Shown in pieces: positions 1 through 11,588 of a stretch of 39,615 bases of DNA (position 1 is the stretch's first letter; the number at the start of each line of letters is the position of its first letter). Location of the stretch: positions 1-39,615 of the forward strand of contig JNWL01000055.1 in the NCBI GenBank assembly GCA_000716465.1. Reading direction: 5' to 3'. Source of the DNA: Streptomyces bikiniensis. Lineage in GTDB: Bacteria; Actinomycetota; Actinomycetes; Streptomycetales; Streptomycetaceae. Under the pieces are notes generated by a model. The model saw only the letters and a list, made by a program, of their open reading frames with translations, was not told the DNA's origin and did no database searches. The translations under genes were made by a program, and so were the position numbers.

Positions 1-1208
1 GTGGTGGGCGCCGGGGACGGGGACGGGGACGGGGACGTGGTGGCCGGGGCGGGGGTGGTCGGGGGCGCGGCGACGGGCTTCCCGGGCCGCACGCGCGCCT
101 CCGGTTCGGAGGGTACGAGGAGGAAGACGGCGCCGAGCACGGCGACGGCGGCGACCCCGGCGAGGACCGCCCCGCGCCCCGGAGCCCACCGCCCGGCGCC
201 CCCTCCCCCGCCACCGGGGCCGGCGGCGGATCCGTCCACGTGACCGGCGGGTCCTCCGGCAGGGCCGCTCCCGTACCCGGCGGCGACCCCGTCCGGACCG
301 CTGCCGTACACACCGGTCGTCCCCTCCGGGCCGTTCCCCGGCACGGCAGGTCCCGTGTCCGGGAACGGCCCGGAGGCGGCGGGCTCCCCGTACGCCGCGA
401 GTTCCGGGGCCGGGCCGTCCGTCGTCAGGGCGGCGAGGCCGAGTGGCGGGACGAGGCCGATCCCGACCAGCAGGCCCTCGACGGGGACGAGGCCGCTGCG
501 GCCCGTCGCCCGGGACGCGCAGGCGTCGCAGGCGCGCAGGTGGCGGGCGATCCGCTTGCGCCAGAGCGGGGACGGCCGGCCGTCCCAGGAGGTGAGGACC
601 TCCGCCAGTTCCGGGCACGGCGGCAGGGCGTCCAGGGCGCGGACCACCGCCCGGCCGGTCTCCAGGCGCTCCTTCATGCGCTGGACCCGCACGGCGGCGT
701 GCTGCGGGGGGACGCCGAGGCCCTCGGCGAGTTCGGCGCGGGTCAGCTCGCCGGCGGCCTCCAGCCACCACAGGGCGAGGAGTTCGCGGTCGTCCCCGTC
801 GAGCCAGCGGGTGGCGCGGGCGACGTCGCGGCGCTGCCCGGAGAGGCCGAGGCGGAGGACGGTGAGCTCGGTGAAGTCGCCGGCCGGGTCGGCGAGGTCG
901 GCCGCCTGGTCGAGACCGGCCACGGGCGCCTGCCGGCGCTCGTGCCAGCGGCGCCGTATCCCGTTCATCGCGATGGCGACGAGCCAGGACCGGAACCTGG
1001 CGGGGTCCCGGAGGCCGCTCAGGCCGTCGAGGGCGCGGACCATCGTCTCCTGGACGATGTCGTCCGTGTCGGCGTGGCCGTCGAGGGCGCGGCCCACGAC
1101 GTTGTGGACGAGCGGCAGGTAGGCGCGGACCAGCTCGTCCCTGGCGTGCGGGTCACCGGCCCTGGCCGCCTCCACCAGGGCGGTGGTGCGGCGCTCGTCG
1201 CTGTGCAT
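1..1208 (-). CDS. ECF-type sigma factor with fused zinc-finger and transmembrane tail (partial, runs off window)
   Basis: The start is ATG at 1208 after a GGGAGCAG ribosome site; the frame stays open to base 3, so the C-terminus is missing. Residues about 20-85 look like sigma region 2 (DDIVQETMVRAL, then SWLVAIAMNGIRRRW). Residues about 105-180 look like region 4, with a recognition helix near VPPQHAAVRVQRMKERL. After that comes an unusual extension: an HLRACDAC motif (His223, Cys227, Cys230) like the zinc-binding H-x3-C-x2-C of ZAS anti-sigma factors, a Gly/Pro/Tyr-rich linker, one hydrophobic segment at about residues 345-366, and a Thr/Ser/Pro-rich stretch that would lie outside the cell. 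The role is probably a membrane-held sigma factor that carries its own anti-sigma-like tail, as in ECF groups with C-terminal extensions. The target genes are unknown. Family assignment is firm; self-regulation is inferred. Confidence 0.85.
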   Translation of the reverse strand, partial: MHSDERRTTALVEAARAGDPHARDELVRAYLPLVHNVVGRALDGHADTDDIVQETMVRALDGLSGLRDPARFRSWLVAIAMNGIRRRWHERRQAPVAGLDQAADLADPAGDFTELTVLRLGLSGQRRDVARATRWLDGDDRELLALWWLEAAGELTRAELAEGLGVPPQHAAVRVQRMKERLETGRAVVRALDALPPCPELAEVLTSWDGRPSPLWRKRIARHLRACDACASRATGRSGLVPVEGLLVGIGLVPPLGLAALTTDGPAPELAAYGEPAASGPFPDTGPAVPGNGPEGTTGVYGSGPDGVAAGYGSGPAGGPAGHVDGSAAGPGGGGGGAGRWAPGRGAVLAGVAAVAVLGAVFLLVPSEPEARVRPGKPVAAPPTTPAPATTSPSPSPSPAPT

Positions 1209-1388
1209 GGATCTGCTCCCTCGTCCCTGGTCCGTGTCCCCCGTCTTCCGGAGACCCGTGGGCGCGGGAGGGATAACACTTCTCGTGGTACCGGATACGT
1301 GTCGTACTCGGGTGTTCGTGGTGGTCGGTCGCTCGTGGTGACCGGTCACCCGCGGTGTCCGGGTGTTCCCGGCACCGGGGCGCCGGTC

Positions 1389-1679
1389 CTACACCAGGGG
1401 CCCGGGGAGCGTCGGGACCGTGGCCCCGTTCCCCTCCCGGACGGCCTCCACGACGGCGTCGTGGAGTTCGCGGCTCTCCTCCTCCGATGCGCAGGGGACG
1501 GGACTGCCCGACATGGTGAACCAGTCGGACGCGCCGCTGTACTGCACGGCCACACGTGCTTCGCGCTCGGTCCAGGTGGTGTGCACGGTCAGATCGCCCG
1601 TGACGGTCCCGGCCTCGTCGGTCAGCACCCCACCTCGCCCGGTGTAGACACCGGTGGTCGTCCAAGATGCCCAACTCAT
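1389..1679 (-). CDS. small hypothetical protein (96 aa)
   Basis: I do not recognise a named family. The chosen start is ATG at 1679, giving [17 protein letters not shown]; an in-frame start 12 codons upstream adds Cys/Pro-rich residues that look non-coding. No good ribosome site is visible. The product is soluble, with no signal peptide or membrane segment. The first half is rich in alternating Thr/Val ([20 protein letters not shown]), which suggests beta strands. The second half has an acidic, probably helical stretch ([19 protein letters not shown]). It lies between the sigma factor and the isocitrate dehydrogenase gene, all on the same strand, but the gaps of about 100-180 bp argue against a tight operon. 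The composition resembles real coding sequence; function is unknown. Confidence 0.55.
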   Translation of the reverse strand: MSWASWTTTGVYTGRGGVLTDEAGTVTGDLTVHTTWTEREARVAVQYSGASDWFTMSGSPVPCASEEESRELHDAVVEAVREGNGATVPTLPGPLV

Positions 1680-1776
1680 CCATCCAGGTTCACACCCGGA
1701 TGCCACATGCGCCACCGACGGGACCGCCCCGGCCGGAGGAGTTTCCGGCCGGGGCGGTACGGGGCCGCGCGCCGGA

Positions 1777-5117
<3,341 letters not shown>

Positions 5118-5264
5118 GCCCCGATTCGACCCCAGCCCCGGCCGCCCCGCCCGCTGGGCTCGTCCGAACGACACGCCGGGATCCGGATCTCGCGGGGAAC
5201 CGGCCGGGCGGTCCGCGCGTCTGCCCCGGAGACCGTACGCACGCTCCGGGGGGAGACGCTTCAC

Positions 5265-5510
5265 ATGTCGATGCCGCGCAAGATCGGAATCGGTCTGCTG
5301 GTCCTGATCGCGTTCGGGTTCCTGGCGCCGAACGGCTGGTACGTCCTGGGCGCGATCGTGGTCGCCCTGGTGATCGCGGCGTTCGTGGCCTTCGAGGCGA
5401 TGAGCGAGTCGCACCGCTCCCACCGCCCCGACGGACGCCGGTTCCGCCCGGGCCGGGGCGGGGACGGCCGCTGGATCGTCCACGACGAGGACCGGGGTCC
5501 CCGCGCCTGA
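5265..5510 (+). CDS. small membrane protein (81 aa)
   Basis: ATG at 5265 follows a GGGGGGAG ribosome site. The product opens MSMPRKIGIGLLVLIAFGFL, followed by a short break (APNGWYVLG) and a second hydrophobic run (AIVVALVIAAFVAFEAM), so it probably makes a two-helix hairpin in the membrane. The C-terminal 33 residues are very basic and polar (SHRSHRPDGRRFRPGRGGDG) and end in DEDRGPRA, likely cytoplasmic. No known domain is recognised. It diverges from the PAP2-like gene and converges on the LacI-family gene with only 10 bp between the stops. It is supported by its ribosome site and membrane topology; function is unknown. Confidence 0.7.
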   Translation: MSMPRKIGIGLLVLIAFGFLAPNGWYVLGAIVVALVIAAFVAFEAMSESHRSHRPDGRRFRPGRGGDGRWIVHDEDRGPRA

Positions 5511-5520
5511 CGGGAGCCGG

Positions 5521-6558
5521 TCAGGAGGAGGCGCGGACCACCAGGTCGGTGGGGAGCACGCGGCGGGGCTGGTCGTCGGGGGCGCTGGGGGAGGCGATCT
5601 CCTGGAGGAGCAGGCGGGCCATGGCGCGGCCCATCTCCTCGATGGGCTGGCGGACGCTGGTGAGCGGCGGGTCCATGTGCCGGGCGACGGCCGAGTCGTC
5701 GACGCCGACGAGGGCGACGTCCTCGGAGACCCGGCGGCCCGCCTCGCGCAGGACGGCCCGAGCGCCCGCCGCCATCACGTCGGAGGCGGCGAAGACGGCG
5801 TCCAGGCCGGGCCGGCGGTCCAGGAGTTCCCGCATGGCCCGGCGGCCGCCCTCCTCGGTGAAGTCGCCGTTCGCGACGAGTGCTTCGTCGGCCGGGAGCC
5901 CCGCCTCGGCGAGGCCCTCGCGGTAGCCGTCGAGGCGGCAGCGGGCGACGTACATGTCGAGCGGTCCGGTGATGGTGGCGACGGCGCGCCGGCCGCGGGC
6001 GGCGAGGTGGGCGACGGCGGTCCGGCCGGCGCCGGTGTTGTCGGAGTCGACGAAGGCGACGCTCTCGTCCCGCGAGCGGCGGCCGTTGAGGACGGCGGGC
6101 AGGCCGAGGGCGCGGACCTGGTCGGGCAGCGGGTCGTCGCCGTGCACGGAGACGAGCAGGACGCCGTCGACGCGCTGGGCGGCGAGGTACTGCTCGAAGC
6201 GCTGCCGCTCCTGTTCGCTGCGGATCAGGGTGAGAAGCAACTGCTTGTCGGCGTCGGCGAGTTCGCCGCTGACGCCGCGGATGATGTCGAGGAAGTACGG
6301 CTCGGAGAAGAGTCGCGCCTCGGTCTCGGGGACGACCAGGGCGACGGCGTCGGTGCGGCTGCCGGCGAGGGCGCGGGCGGCCCGGTTGGGGACGTAGCCG
6401 AGTTCGGCGACGGCCCGTTCGACGGCAGCCTTGGCCTGCTCGCTCACCTTCGGGGAGCCGTTGATGACCCGGGAGACCGTGCCGCGGCCGACTCCGGCCC
6501 GCACGGCGACCTCCTCCAGGGTGGGCCTGCCGGTCTGCCGCCCGCTCGCCGCCGCCAT
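5521..6558 (-). CDS. LacI-family transcriptional regulator
   Basis: This 345-residue repressor starts at ATG 6558 after GGAGGAGCGGCAC. The N-terminal LacI helix-turn-helix is clear at residues 11-60: PTLEEVAVRAGVGRGTVSRV, then INGSPKVSEQAKAAVERAV and YVPNRAARALAG (hinge helix). The rest is a periplasmic-binding-protein-like sensor domain: TDAVALVVPE, VDGVLLVSVHGDDPLP, DSDNTGAGRTAVAHLAARG, FAASDVMAAGARAVLREAG, VALVGVDDSAVARHMDPPLT and SVRQPIEEMGRAMARLLLQE. The effector is probably a sugar or similar small molecule, but no transport or sugar-catabolic gene is next door to identify it. It is transcribed away from the VanW-family gene across a 409-bp spacer that may hold its operator. Confidence 0.95.
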   Translation of the reverse strand: MAAASGRQTGRPTLEEVAVRAGVGRGTVSRVINGSPKVSEQAKAAVERAVAELGYVPNRAARALAGSRTDAVALVVPETEARLFSEPYFLDIIRGVSGELADADKQLLLTLIRSEQERQRFEQYLAAQRVDGVLLVSVHGDDPLPDQVRALGLPAVLNGRRSRDESVAFVDSDNTGAGRTAVAHLAARGRRAVATITGPLDMYVARCRLDGYREGLAEAGLPADEALVANGDFTEEGGRRAMRELLDRRPGLDAVFAASDVMAAGARAVLREAGRRVSEDVALVGVDDSAVARHMDPPLTSVRQPIEEMGRAMARLLLQEIASPSAPDDQPRRVLPTDLVVRASS

Positions 6559-6785
6559 GTGCCGCTCCTCCCCCTCGGGCCGTCGCCCCGCCTGCGTCGC
6601 CCGCGAACCTATCAGGCGGGACGGGGTGCTCTCCGGGGCCGGCGGGAGGGCCTTGAGGCCCGGCCCGGACCCCCGTTCCAGCCCCTCCCGAACCCCGGTC
6701 CGGGCCTCCGTTCCAGCCCCGTCCCTGCACCGCCCGACCCCCGGCCCGGGCCCGGCTCGCATCGCGGCCCGGCGCCGGCCCGGAA

Positions 6786-6813
6786 CCCGCTCCGGGCCTC
6801 GCCCCGGAGCGGG
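6786..6813. repeat. perfect 10-bp inverted repeat (hairpin)
   Basis: CCCGCTCCGG at 6786-6795 is the exact reverse complement of CCGGAGCGGG at 6804-6813, with an 8-nt loop. It would form a stable stem-loop on either strand. It sits mid-spacer between divergent genes, so it is not an obvious terminator of either; it might insulate the two promoters. The function is unknown. Confidence 0.5.
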
Positions 6814-6894
6814 CCGCCGGGGTCGCCGGGAGGTCCGGGGGCCACTTTCCGTACCCCTTCCGCCGCCCTCCGCATTGCCGCAGGTCAAACCGGC

Positions 6895-6908
6895 CTTATG
6901 TGCATAAG
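6895..6908. promoter_or_regulatory. AT-rich palindrome upstream of the VanW-family gene (candidate operator)
   Basis: CTTATG-TG-CATAAG is a perfect 6+6 inverted repeat in an otherwise extremely GC-rich spacer, 60 bp before the GTG at 6968. The sequence TTGCCG lies 14 bp upstream (6875-6880) and could act as a -35 box, placing the palindrome over the -10 region. An operator role is inferred from symmetry, base composition and position; the binding protein is unknown. Confidence 0.4.
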
Positions 6909-6967
6909 ACACTCTTTCGGCGTACCGTCGTGGGGTTCCCTTCCCCATCGACGCCCCGGGAGAGCGT

Positions 6968-8773
6968 GTGCCCCGCTCCACGACCGACCACGACCCGACG
7001 CCCCGCGAGGGGCGCCGTCCGCGTCTCCGGACGGCCGCGATCGCGACAGGTGTGGTCGCGGTGGCCGCCGGCGGCCTGTACGGTGCGGGCCTGCTCGCCA
7101 CCGGGGACGACATATCCGCCGGCACCCGGGTCGCCGGCATAGACATCGGCGGCATGAGCCGCTCCCAGGCCGAGGCGAGACTCGCCGCCGAGGCCCCGGC
7201 CGAGTGGAAGGCGCCGATCCCCGTGCGGCTCGGCGACGAGGCCTCGACCGTGGACCCGGCCGCCGCCGGGCTGAGCGTGGACGTGGCCAGGACCGCCGCG
7301 CTGGCGGCCGACCCCTCCCGCGATCCCGTCACCGTCGTCCGGCGCCTCTTCTCCTCCGGCGAGCGCGAGATCCGGCCGGTCTTCGCGTACGACGAGGCCA
7401 AGGCGAAGGCCACCGTGGCCGACCTGGCGAAGCGGAACGACCGCGCGGTCCGCGAGGGCTCCGTCGTCTTCCGCGACGGCAAGGCCGTCGCGACCCAGCC
7501 GGTCACGGGCCGGAAGCTGGACACCGGCCGGGCCGTGGAGTCCCTGCGCGCGGCCTACCCGGCCGCCACGGGCGCGGCGCCGGTCGCCCTCCCCGTCGCC
7601 CTGACCCGGCCGAAGCTGCCCGCCGCCGAGGTGAACCGCTTCCTCGACACGTACGCGAAGCCCGCCCTCTCCGGTCCCGTGACGCTCACGGCGGGGGGCC
7701 AGCGCCTGCGGATCTCCCCGGCCACGCTGAGCGACCACCTCACCGTGAAGAACGACGACGGGCACCTCAGCGGGAACCTCGACGCGGACGCGCTGCTGCG
7801 CGACCCGGACGTGGCGCGGCCGCTCGCCTCCCTGACGAACGCGCCGACGCAGTCGACCCTCGGCGTGCGGAACGGCAAGGTCGTCGTGGAGTCGGAGGGC
7901 CGGCCCGGCCACGAGGTGACCGCGAAGGCCCTCGGCGACGCCGTCCGCCCGCTGCTCACGAAGACCGGCGACGCGGCCCGTACGGCCACGGTGGCCACCA
8001 AGGTCACGCAGCCCGACCTGACCTCCGACTCGCTGGCCCGCATGGGCATCACCGAGCAGATGTCGTCGTTCACGGTGAACTTCCCCTCCGCCCCGTACCG
8101 GACGACGAACATCGGCCGGGCCGCCGAGCTGATCAACGGCTCGCTCGTGCAGCCCGGCGCGGTGTGGAGCTTCAACAGGACGGTCGGCGAGCGCACCCCG
8201 GACAACGGCTTCGTGGACGGCACGATGATCCTCGACGGCCAGTACCGGTCCGCGCCCGGCGGCGGCGTGTCCGCCATGGCCACCACCGTCTTCAACGCCA
8301 TGTTCTTCGCCGGGGTGAAGCCCGTCGAGTACGGCGCCCACTCCTTCTACATCGAGCGCTACCCGGCCGGCCGCGAGGCGACCGTCGCCTGGGGCAGCCT
8401 GGACCTGAAGTTCCTCAACGACACGGGCAAGCCGATCTACATCAAGGCGAGCGCGACGGACTCCTCGGTCACCGTGAGCTTCCTCGGGACGAAGAAGTAC
8501 GACTCGGTGGAGGCCGTCTCCGGTCCGCGCACCAACCTCACGCAGCCGGCGAAGCGCGAGGGCACCGGCAAGGCCTGTGTGCCGCAGCCCCCGCTGGAGG
8601 GCTTCGACGTCTCGGTGGACCGGGTGTTCAAGAAGGGCGGCGCCGAGGTCAAGCGGGAGACCTTCAAGACCCACTACACCCCGCGCGACGAGGTGACCTG
8701 CACGGTGGACGGCGGGGAGAGCGCGGAGAAGGTCCCGGCGAAGACCCCGCAGCAGATCGCCGAGGGGCGCTGA
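6968..8773 (+). CDS. VanW-family protein with peptidoglycan-binding-like domains
   Basis: This is a 601-residue envelope protein. GTG at 6968 follows GGGAG with 5-nt spacing. A basic start (residues 1-20) precedes one membrane anchor (AAIATGVVAVAAGGLYGAGL). Residues about 50-350 form the region typical of repeated PG_binding_4 domains (VAGIDIGGMSRSQAEARL; later VTLTAGGQRLRISPATL and RNGKVVVESEGRPGHEV). Residues about 360-510 are the VanW domain: FPSAPYRTTNIGRAAELING, PGAVWSFNRTVGERT, SAPGGGVSAMATTVFNAMFF and SFYIERYPAGREATVAWG. The family was named for a gene in vancomycin-resistance clusters, but most members are not resistance genes; a role in cell-wall structure is likely. Where many relatives read GGGxCQ, this one reads GGGVSA, so the usual Cys is absent. 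Domain call is firm; biochemical role is not. Confidence 0.9.
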   Translation: MPRSTTDHDPTPREGRRPRLRTAAIATGVVAVAAGGLYGAGLLATGDDISAGTRVAGIDIGGMSRSQAEARLAAEAPAEWKAPIPVRLGDEASTVDPAAAGLSVDVARTAALAADPSRDPVTVVRRLFSSGEREIRPVFAYDEAKAKATVADLAKRNDRAVREGSVVFRDGKAVATQPVTGRKLDTGRAVESLRAAYPAATGAAPVALPVALTRPKLPAAEVNRFLDTYAKPALSGPVTLTAGGQRLRISPATLSDHLTVKNDDGHLSGNLDADALLRDPDVARPLASLTNAPTQSTLGVRNGKVVVESEGRPGHEVTAKALGDAVRPLLTKTGDAARTATVATKVTQPDLTSDSLARMGITEQMSSFTVNFPSAPYRTTNIGRAAELINGSLVQPGAVWSFNRTVGERTPDNGFVDGTMILDGQYRSAPGGGVSAMATTVFNAMFFAGVKPVEYGAHSFYIERYPAGREATVAWGSLDLKFLNDTGKPIYIKASATDSSVTVSFLGTKKYDSVEAVSGPRTNLTQPAKREGTGKACVPQPPLEGFDVSVDRVFKKGGAEVKRETFKTHYTPRDEVTCTVDGGESAEKVPAKTPQQIAEGR

Positions 8774-8780
8774 CGCGCGC

Positions 8781-8806
8781 GGCCGGAAGGGTGTCTTCCC
8801 CTCCGG
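8781..8806 (+). terminator. weak stem-loop after the VanW-family gene
   Basis: GGCCGGAAGGG (8781-8791) can pair imperfectly with TTCCCCTCCGG (8796-8806), starting 7 nt past the stop codon. No T-run follows, as is common in Streptomyces. It is a plausible but weak terminator. Confidence 0.35.
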
Positions 8807-8937
8807 TCCGGGCATGACTTCGGAGCGCGGCCCGCAGGGGTCCGCCGGGAACGCCCCCGGACGACGCGAGCCGGGCGCGGCCTTCCGGACGGGCCCCGGA
8901 CCCCCCGGCGGGCCGGCCGATCCGTCGGAGGCCCGCC

Positions 8938-9969
8938 TTGGCACAGCGCACCGACCCCTGCGAGCGGCTGCTCGGCGACGCCGTGCGCACGGGCGTCGTC
9001 CCCGGCGCCGCGTGGGCCGCGGGCGACGCCCGCACCACCCTGTCGGCCGGGGCCGTCGGCGTCCTCGACCCGGCGGACCCCACCGCCCCGACCCGCCCCG
9101 ACACCCTCTTCGACGTCGCGAGCCTCACCAAGGTCCTCGCCGTCTGGGCCGTGACCGGCACCCTGGTCGACGCCGGGAAGCTCGACCCGTCCGCCCCGCT
9201 CGGCTCGTACTGGCCGGAGGCGGCCGGCCGGCCGCTCGCCGGGGTGACGGCCCACCACCTCCTCACCCACACGGCGGGCCTGCCGCTCCGCGCCAACCTG
9301 CGGCACCTGTACGGCTCCGATCCGCAGGACGTACGGGACGGGGTCCTGTCCGAGCCGCTGCGGCACCGGCCCGGGGAGGCCGTCGCGTACACCGACCGGG
9401 CGGCCCTGGTCCTCGGCTACCTCGCCGAGCACCTCACCCGGCAGCCCCTCCCCCGGCTCGCCGGGGACCGGGTCTGGACGCCCCTCGACATGGCGGAGAC
9501 CCGGTACGGGCCGCTGCCCGCCGCCCTGAGGGAGCGGTGCGCGCCGACGGAGTACGACGAGGAGAGCGGCGTCCGGCTCAGGGGCACCGTCCACGACTTC
9601 TCGACGCGGCTCCTCGGCGGCGCCTGCGGCATCGCGGGCGTCTTCACCACCGCCGCCGACACCGGCCGCTTCCTGCGCCACCTCCTCGATCCGGTGCCCG
9701 GCACCTTCTCCGCCGAATGGACCGCCGCCTCGCTGCGCGTGCGCACCGGCCGCCTCGAACCGCGGCGCGGGCTCTTCTGGCACCCGGCGCCGGGCACGGG
9801 CCCGGCGGACGACGTCTGGGCGCACTTCGGCTTCACCGGCACGGGCCTGTGGGTCTCGCCCGCGCGGGGCCGCTGGGCCGTCCTGCTGACCAACCGGCTC
9901 TACCTCACCCGCGATCCCGGTCCGCTGGCCCGGGTGAGGGACGCCTTCCGGGCCCTGGCCTTCTCCTGA
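8938..9969 (+). CDS. serine hydrolase of the beta-lactamase / penicillin-binding-protein family (class C-like)
   Basis: This 343-residue protein starts at TTG 8938, chosen because GGAG stands 7 nt upstream and the product then begins MAQRTDPCERLLGDAV like family members. The nucleophile motif S-x-x-K is Ser62-Leu-Thr-Lys65 (DVASLTKVLAV). The tyrosine motif is Tyr151-Thr-Asp (AVAYTDRAALVLGYL), a Y-x-D variant of Y-x-N. The third motif region reads FGFTGTGLWVSPARG, matching the HxGFTG block of esterase-like members. HHLLTHTAGLPL is the usual conserved segment after the nucleophile. No signal peptide is visible, so it may be cytoplasmic, like EstB-type esterases. The substrate is unknown; calling it a true beta-lactamase would overstate the evidence. 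Confidence 0.9.
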   Translation: MAQRTDPCERLLGDAVRTGVVPGAAWAAGDARTTLSAGAVGVLDPADPTAPTRPDTLFDVASLTKVLAVWAVTGTLVDAGKLDPSAPLGSYWPEAAGRPLAGVTAHHLLTHTAGLPLRANLRHLYGSDPQDVRDGVLSEPLRHRPGEAVAYTDRAALVLGYLAEHLTRQPLPRLAGDRVWTPLDMAETRYGPLPAALRERCAPTEYDEESGVRLRGTVHDFSTRLLGGACGIAGVFTTAADTGRFLRHLLDPVPGTFSAEWTAASLRVRTGRLEPRRGLFWHPAPGTGPADDVWAHFGFTGTGLWVSPARGRWAVLLTNRLYLTRDPGPLARVRDAFRALAFS

Positions 9970-10018
9970 CGGACCGTCCCTCCCCCGCCCGGCCGCGAGA
10001 CGGAATCCTCCCCGGGCG

Positions 10019-10061
10019 CAAGGGGGCCGCAAGGGGCCCTCGTCACATCCCGGCCCCCTTG
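10019..10061 (+). terminator. perfect 11-bp inverted repeat after the serine hydrolase gene
   Basis: CAAGGGGGCCG (10019-10029) is the exact reverse complement of CGGCCCCCTTG (10051-10061), with a 21-nt loop. It starts 50 nt after the hydrolase stop and ends just before the proposed gap promoter, so it is most likely a terminator that separates the two genes. Confidence 0.5.
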
Positions 10062-10089
10062 ATCGATCGAACGGGCCCGGGGTTACCAT
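10059..10089 (+). promoter_or_regulatory. candidate promoter of the GAPDH gene
   Basis: TTGATC (10059-10064) and TACCAT (10084-10089) are separated by 19 bp and lie about 30 nt before the GTG start at 10121. The elements deviate from consensus and the spacer is long, so this is a guess from position and composition. Confidence 0.35.
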
Positions 10090-10120
10090 ATGAGCGCCGC
10101 CTAGCTCGAAAGATAAACTT

Positions 10121-11575
10121 GTGACTGTCAATGACGACTCGTTCACCAGCTGGAAGAACCGCGAGGAGATCGCGGAGTCGATGATCCCGATCATCGGGAA
10201 GCTGCACCGGGAGCAGGACGTCACCGTCCTCCTCCACAGCCGCTCCCTGGTGAACAAGTCGGTGGTCAGCATCCTCAAGACCCACCGCTTCGCCCGGCAG
10301 ATAGCCGGCGAGGAGCTGTCGGTCACGGAGACGCTCCCCTTCCTCCAGACGCTCACCACCCTCGACCTCGGCCCGTCCCAGATCGACATCGGCATGCTGG
10401 CCGCCGACTACAAGTCCGACGACCGCGGCCTCTCGGTGGCGGAGTTCACCGCCGAGGCCGTCGCCGGCGCCACCGGCGAGAACAAGATCGAGCGCCGCGA
10501 CGGACGCGACGTCGTCCTCTACGGCTTCGGCCGCATCGGCCGCCTCGTCGCCCGCCTCCTCATCGAGAAGGCGGGTTCCGGCAACGGCCTGCGGCTGCGC
10601 GCGATCGTCGTGCGCGGCGGTGGCGAGCGGGCCGCCGAGGACATCGTGAAGCGCGCCTCGCTGCTGCGCCGCGACTCCATCCACGGCCAGTTCCAGGGCA
10701 CGATCACGGTCGACGAGGACAACAGCTCCATCGTCGCCAACGGCAACACCATCAAGGTGATCTACGCCAACGACCCCTCCGAGGTCGACTACACGGCGTA
10801 CGGCATCGAGAACGCCATCCTGATCGACAACACCGGCAAGTGGCGCGACCGCGCGGGCCTCTCCAAGCACCTGCGCCCCGGCATCGACAAGGTCGTCCTG
10901 ACCGCGCCCGGCAAGGGCGACGTGCCGAACATCGTGCACGGCGTCAACCACGACACGGTCAAGCCGGACGAGCGGATCCTGTCCTGCGCCTCCTGCACCA
11001 CCAACGCGATCGTCCCGCCGCTGAAGGCGATGGACGACGAGTACGGCGTGCTGCGCGGCCACGTGGAGACGGTCCACTCGTTCACCAACGACCAGAACCT
11101 CCTGGACAACTACCACAAGGCCGACCGTCGCGGCCGTTCCGCGCCGCTCAACATGGTGATCACCGAGACCGGTGCGGCCTCGGCCGTCGCCAAGGCGCTG
11201 CCGGACCTGAAGGCCCCGATCACCGGCAGCTCGATCCGCGTCCCCGTCCCGGACGTCTCGATCGCGATCCTGAGCCTGCGCCTGGGCCGCGAGACCACCC
11301 GCGACGAGGTCCTGGAGTACCTGCGCGACGTCTCGCTGCACTCGCCGCTGAAGCGCCAGATCGACTTCACCACGGCCCCCGACGCCGTCTCGATGGACTT
11401 CGTGGGCTCGCGCCACGCGTCGATCGTGGACGCCGGCGCGACCAAGGTCGACGGCGACAACGCGATCCTGTACCTGTGGTACGACAACGAATTCGGCTAC
11501 TCGTGCCAGGTCATCCGGGTCGTCCAGCACGTCTCCGGCGTGGAGTACCCGACCTTCCCGTCACCGGCGGTCTGA
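10121..11575 (+). CDS. gap: glyceraldehyde-3-phosphate dehydrogenase with N-terminal extension
   Basis: This enzyme interconverts glyceraldehyde 3-phosphate and 1,3-bisphosphoglycerate with NAD(P). At 484 residues it is about 150 longer than classical GAPDH. The extra part is an N-terminal helical domain of about 125 residues (SWKNREEIAESMIPIIGKLH, then LLHSRSLVNKSVVSILKTHR). The Rossmann motif GFGRIGR begins at residue 135 and the catalytic block is SCASCTTNA with Cys292 as nucleophile. WYDNEFGYSCQVIRV closes the protein as in all GAPDHs. This long form matches actinobacterial second GAPDHs such as the roughly 480-residue GapB of Corynebacterium, which favours gluconeogenesis; that direction is inferred here. 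GTG at 10121 has only a weak GAAAGA ribosome site. The gene is monocistronic, closed by a strong terminator. Confidence 0.96.
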   Translation: MTVNDDSFTSWKNREEIAESMIPIIGKLHREQDVTVLLHSRSLVNKSVVSILKTHRFARQIAGEELSVTETLPFLQTLTTLDLGPSQIDIGMLAADYKSDDRGLSVAEFTAEAVAGATGENKIERRDGRDVVLYGFGRIGRLVARLLIEKAGSGNGLRLRAIVVRGGGERAAEDIVKRASLLRRDSIHGQFQGTITVDEDNSSIVANGNTIKVIYANDPSEVDYTAYGIENAILIDNTGKWRDRAGLSKHLRPGIDKVVLTAPGKGDVPNIVHGVNHDTVKPDERILSCASCTTNAIVPPLKAMDDEYGVLRGHVETVHSFTNDQNLLDNYHKADRRGRSAPLNMVITETGAASAVAKALPDLKAPITGSSIRVPVPDVSIAILSLRLGRETTRDEVLEYLRDVSLHSPLKRQIDFTTAPDAVSMDFVGSRHASIVDAGATKVDGDNAILYLWYDNEFGYSCQVIRVVQHVSGVEYPTFPSPAV

Positions 11576-11588
11576 TCCGCACGGCGCC

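Larger units (their letters stand above)
6559..6967. promoter_or_regulatory. divergent spacer between LacI-family and VanW-family genes
   Basis: This 409-bp stretch has no convincing gene. It holds a 13-bp direct repeat (CCGTTCCAGCCCC at 6673-6685 and 6708-6720), a perfect 10-bp hairpin (6786-6795 with 6804-6813, 8-nt loop), and an AT-rich palindrome near the VanW start listed separately. On the minus strand, TAGGTT (6611-6606) could be a -10 box for the LacI gene. Promoters are expected here for both genes, but the exact elements are inference. Confidence 0.5.

Noticed and set aside
6968..8773. Vancomycin-resistance determinant
   Set aside because: VanW-domain proteins are widespread in actinobacteria and no vanHAX-type genes are nearby.
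5677..8817. 1046-codon plus-strand frame across LacI and VanW genes
   Set aside because: It covers two genes on different strands and has no domain; it is an artefact of high GC.
8938..9969. True antibiotic-resistance beta-lactamase
   Set aside because: There is no signal peptide and the motifs fit the broad serine hydrolase/esterase group; nothing shows beta-lactam hydrolysis.
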